Assembly (NCBI GenBank): GCA_046496595.1
Contig: JAWOGU010000282.1
Coordinates: 1 to 23,981, forward strand
Reading direction: 5' to 3'
Source of the DNA: GCA-2746795 sp046496595
Lineage (GTDB): Bacteria; Chloroflexota; Anaerolineae; Promineifilales; Promineifilaceae
Length of the DNA: 23,981 nt
Shown here piece by piece: positions 22,240 through 23,981 of this stretch; positions within the stretch are counted from its first letter, which is position 1; every line of letters begins with the position of its first letter. The notes under the pieces are model-generated. The model worked only from the letters and a program-made list of their open reading frames with translations, was not told where the DNA came from and did not search any database. The position numbers and the translations under genes are program-made.

Positions 22240-23619
22240 CTACAACTGCCCATCCTCCGCATCCCAATTCGCCAGCAGCGCCTGATAGGCTGGATCATCG
22301 TAGCGGCTGAGGGCAAAGGCGGGCGCGTAGGCTGGCAGCGCGCCGCCGGTGACGTGGGTCGCCAGCAGTTCCCCTGCCGCCAGCGCCGCCATCACCCCAT
22401 GCCCGGACAACGCCCCAATCACATACGCGCCAGCTACCGGCAGCGGTCCAATCAACGGCCGGTTTTCCGGCGTTTTGGTGTAGTAACCGCCATCCAGCCA
22501 GAATTTGCCGATGGGGTCTGTGTAAACCGCCAGACCGGGAACCATGCGCGAGACACCGCGCAGCACAATTTCGGCGTATTCGGGGTCGAAGTGCAGGGGC
22601 CACAGTGGCGGATCAACGGTTTCGGTATGGTATGTCCACAAGAGGAGCAAAGTCTGGCTGCCGGGACCGCCTTCGGGGCGGAAGTGAGCGCCGGGCGGGA
22701 ACGCTTGCAGCAGCCAACGGGTATCGCTGCTTTCGCTCAAAAAGGCGCGTTCCTCGTCCGACCAGGGCAGCGTCAGCGGATCCTGCCAGATGGTGAGCGG
22801 CGCGTCACGGGGCACAATGCCCAGCGGGTCTTCGATGGCGATTTTGCCGTGCAGTTCGTTTTGAATGGGCAGCTCGACACCTATCATGGCGGCGACCTGC
22901 TTCAGCAGCGGTCCGGCGGCATTGACAAAATGCCGGGTTTGCCACTGCGTTTCCATGTTTGCATGATGAATGGTGACGGATGAACAACGGCCGTTTTCCA
23001 CCCCCACGCCTACCACTTTCCCACCCACCAACTGCACGCCGTGGTTTTTAGCCTGTTCCCACAAATACATGCCCAACTGCTGGGCGCTAAACCAGCCTGC
23101 CCGCCGCACATGCAGCGCCGCCGCCACATCGTCCGCCACAAAAGGAAAGTGCTGTTTGACAAGGCCGGTTCCTTGCAGGAAATCGGCTCCGTTGGGCTGG
23201 TTGTGATAGCCGTGAGCAGAATGGGGCTGGTAGCTGCCGGCTGAACGATGGACGCGCAGTTCGCCGGCCCCTAATTCAGCCACGCGCTCCGTCGCCTGCC
23301 GCATCTGCGCCGCCCGCCCCGCATCCGCCGAGAGATACAGGTAGCCGCGCCGGTTCAGGTGGAAGTAGTTGTCGCTTTCGGCCGCCAGCGCTTCCAGCAG
23401 GTCGATGCTGCGGTTCATCAAACGCACCATCGCGTCCCCAGGTCCGGGCCACCAGTTACGGTAACACTCGCTGGATTTGTCACTGGTTAAGGAGAGTAAC
23501 GGCCGTTCATCCACCACCACCACATTGCGCACCCCCTGCTTCACAGCCAGATGGTACGCTGCCGCCACCCCGGCAATCCCCGCCCCGCAGATCATCACAT
23601 CCGCATGGTTACCAGGCAT
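22240..23619 (-). CDS. FAD-dependent oxidoreductase of the D-amino-acid/glycine oxidase (DAO) family
   Basis: This is a 459-residue protein. The N-terminal FAD-binding Rossmann motif is GAGIAG (12-17), followed by the acidic end of strand 2 (VVVDERPLLSL). The family pattern continues with the FVNAAGPLLKQVAAMIG segment, then KFWLDGGYYTKTPENRPLIGPLPV and GAYVIGALSGHGVMAALAAGELLA near the C-terminus, the usual second part of the FAD site. Enzymes of this family oxidise amines or amino acids (sarcosine, glycine, D-amino acids, proline); the actual substrate is not evident. No signal peptide. AGGA stands about 9 bases ahead of the ATG at 23619. Exact palindromes at 22986 and 23498 are read as Asn-Gly-Arg and Glu-Arg-Pro. 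Confidence 0.9.
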   Translation of the reverse strand: MPGNHADVMICGAGIAGVAAAYHLAVKQGVRNVVVVDERPLLSLTSDKSSECYRNWWPGPGDAMVRLMNRSIDLLEALAAESDNYFHLNRRGYLYLSADAGRAAQMRQATERVAELGAGELRVHRSAGSYQPHSAHGYHNQPNGADFLQGTGLVKQHFPFVADDVAAALHVRRAGWFSAQQLGMYLWEQAKNHGVQLVGGKVVGVGVENGRCSSVTIHHANMETQWQTRHFVNAAGPLLKQVAAMIGVELPIQNELHGKIAIEDPLGIVPRDAPLTIWQDPLTLPWSDEERAFLSESSDTRWLLQAFPPGAHFRPEGGPGSQTLLLLWTYHTETVDPPLWPLHFDPEYAEIVLRGVSRMVPGLAVYTDPIGKFWLDGGYYTKTPENRPLIGPLPVAGAYVIGALSGHGVMAALAAGELLATHVTGGALPAYAPAFALSRYDDPAYQALLANWDAEDGQL

Positions 23620-23635
23620 GTTTCACCGTCCTGAG

Positions 23636-23706
23636 ATAGAGTGTAGAGTGTAGGGTGTAGAGTGTAGAGTGTGGAGTTGAATAACGGTCTATCTCTATCT
23701 CTACAC
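23636..23706. repeat. Heptamer tandem repeat (TGTAGAG)
   Basis: Five to six units of TGTAGAG/TGTAGGG/TGTGGAG, then a partly inverted run TCTATCTCTATCTCTACACT at the RNase Z-like stop codon. It fills the whole spacer and ends 17 bases before the oxidoreductase start. Confidence 0.88.
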
Positions 23707-23981
23707 TTAACTGTTGTTGAGCCGCGCCGCGCCGCTGCGGGTGATTTGGAAATGGTCAAAGTCACGGGCAATGAAGGCGTCGGGAAAAATGGACTGGGCT
23801 TCCACGCGCACGTCGCGTTCGTGATAACGGCGGGAGAGGTGGGTGAGAATGAGTGACTTAACGTTGGCGTCCCGCGCCAATCTGGCGGCGCGCGCCGCTG
23901 TCATATGCCCGAACTGCCGCGCCATTTCTTCTTCTTCCTGGATGTAGGTCGATTCAATCACCAGGGTGTCGGCGTTCCGGC
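23707..23981 (-). CDS. RNase Z-like metallo-beta-lactamase-fold protein, C-terminal part only
   Basis: Only the last 91 codons are inside the window; the start lies beyond the right edge. The visible sequence (DTLVIESTYIQEEEEMARQ, FGHMTAARAARLARDAN, LILTHLSRRYHERD, EAQSIFPDAFIARDFDHF) matches the end of tRNase Z and related enzymes: an acidic residue followed by an FGHMTA motif, then a histidine in THLSRRY. These enzymes cut the 3' trailer of tRNA precursors, but other hydrolases share this fold. The final ITRSGAARLNNS is variable. It ends in a heptamer repeat. Confidence 0.85.
   Translation of the reverse strand, partial: RNADTLVIESTYIQEEEEMARQFGHMTAARAARLARDANVKSLILTHLSRRYHERDVRVEAQSIFPDAFIARDFDHFQITRSGAARLNNS

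Larger units (their letters stand above)
539..23507. repeat. Dispersed palindrome AACGGCCGTT (HIP-like family)
   Basis: Exact copies start at 539, 1238, 3570, 9542, 9729, 10011, 13407, 13539, 14769, 15114, 16146, 19136, 19155, 19912, 21257, 21305, 22986 and 23498. A further six copies match 9 of 10 bases and keep the 8-mer ACGGCCGT (core starts 2974, 6825, 7384, 10374, 10684, 21017). Sixteen exact copies are inside genes: 11 read Thr-Ala-Val, 3 Asn-Gly-Arg and 2 Glu-Arg-Pro. None falls in groL, groS, parB or nfo. Confidence 0.95.

Noticed and set aside
1..23981. CRISPR array, tRNA, rRNA or transposase genes
   Set aside because: The tandem repeats are short 7-base units without spacers, and no tRNA/rRNA signature or transposase motif was recognised by reading; a covariance-model scan was not possible.

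Overview
The window looks like a chromosomal segment from a free-living, respiring bacterium, most likely a Chloroflexota member of the Anaerolineae/Caldilineae kind. The grounds are a groES-groEL locus under CIRCE control, a caa3-type oxidase operon of the A2 subtype, several TPR proteins, Thr/Pro-rich surface proteins with LysM and lamin-tail-like domains, and dense intergenic repeats. The lineage call is an inference from gene style, not from a marker alignment. No rRNA, tRNA, CRISPR, phage or transposase gene was seen.

Layout: 1-1537 (minus) carries an ABC-transporter ATPase cut by the window edge and a LolA-like membrane-anchored protein. 1949-3936 (minus) holds a LysW-like zinc-ribbon protein, a response regulator with a degenerate receiver, and a TPR protein. 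4227-6381 (minus) is groL and groS, with two CIRCE operators bracketing a strong promoter. 6558-7772 (minus) is a membrane-anchored TPR protein. 8074-10811 (minus) is parB, parA and a PfkB-family kinase. 10962-13065 (plus) carries a LysM/lamin-tail protein, a 74-residue beta-repeat protein and endonuclease IV. 13062-19977 (minus) is a respiratory operon, in transcription order: unknown membrane protein, coxB with fused cytochrome c, coxA, small subunit IV, coxC, ctaG and SURF1. It is followed by an ECF sigma factor (minus), a polysaccharide deacetylase lipoprotein (plus), a FAD-dependent oxidoreductase (minus) and the 3' end of an RNase Z-like gene (minus).

How it works together: the cox operon encodes the catalytic core of a heme-copper oxidase with its copper/heme assembly factors. 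Two tandem Rex-like (or CRP/FNR-like) operators lie just upstream of its first gene, which suggests redox control. groESL is a classic HrcA regulon. parAB is the chromosome segregation pair, here sharing a strand and probably a transcript with a sugar/nucleoside kinase gene.

The most unusual feature is at DNA level. The palindrome AACGGCCGTT occurs 18 times exactly, and ACGGCCGT 24 times, in 24 kb. It appears in all three codon frames and between genes, much like cyanobacterial HIP1. Layered on it are heptanucleotide tandem repeats, usually folded as inverted repeats and often just upstream of start codons, and a family of REP/MITE-like elements built on TTCGACAAGCTCAG.
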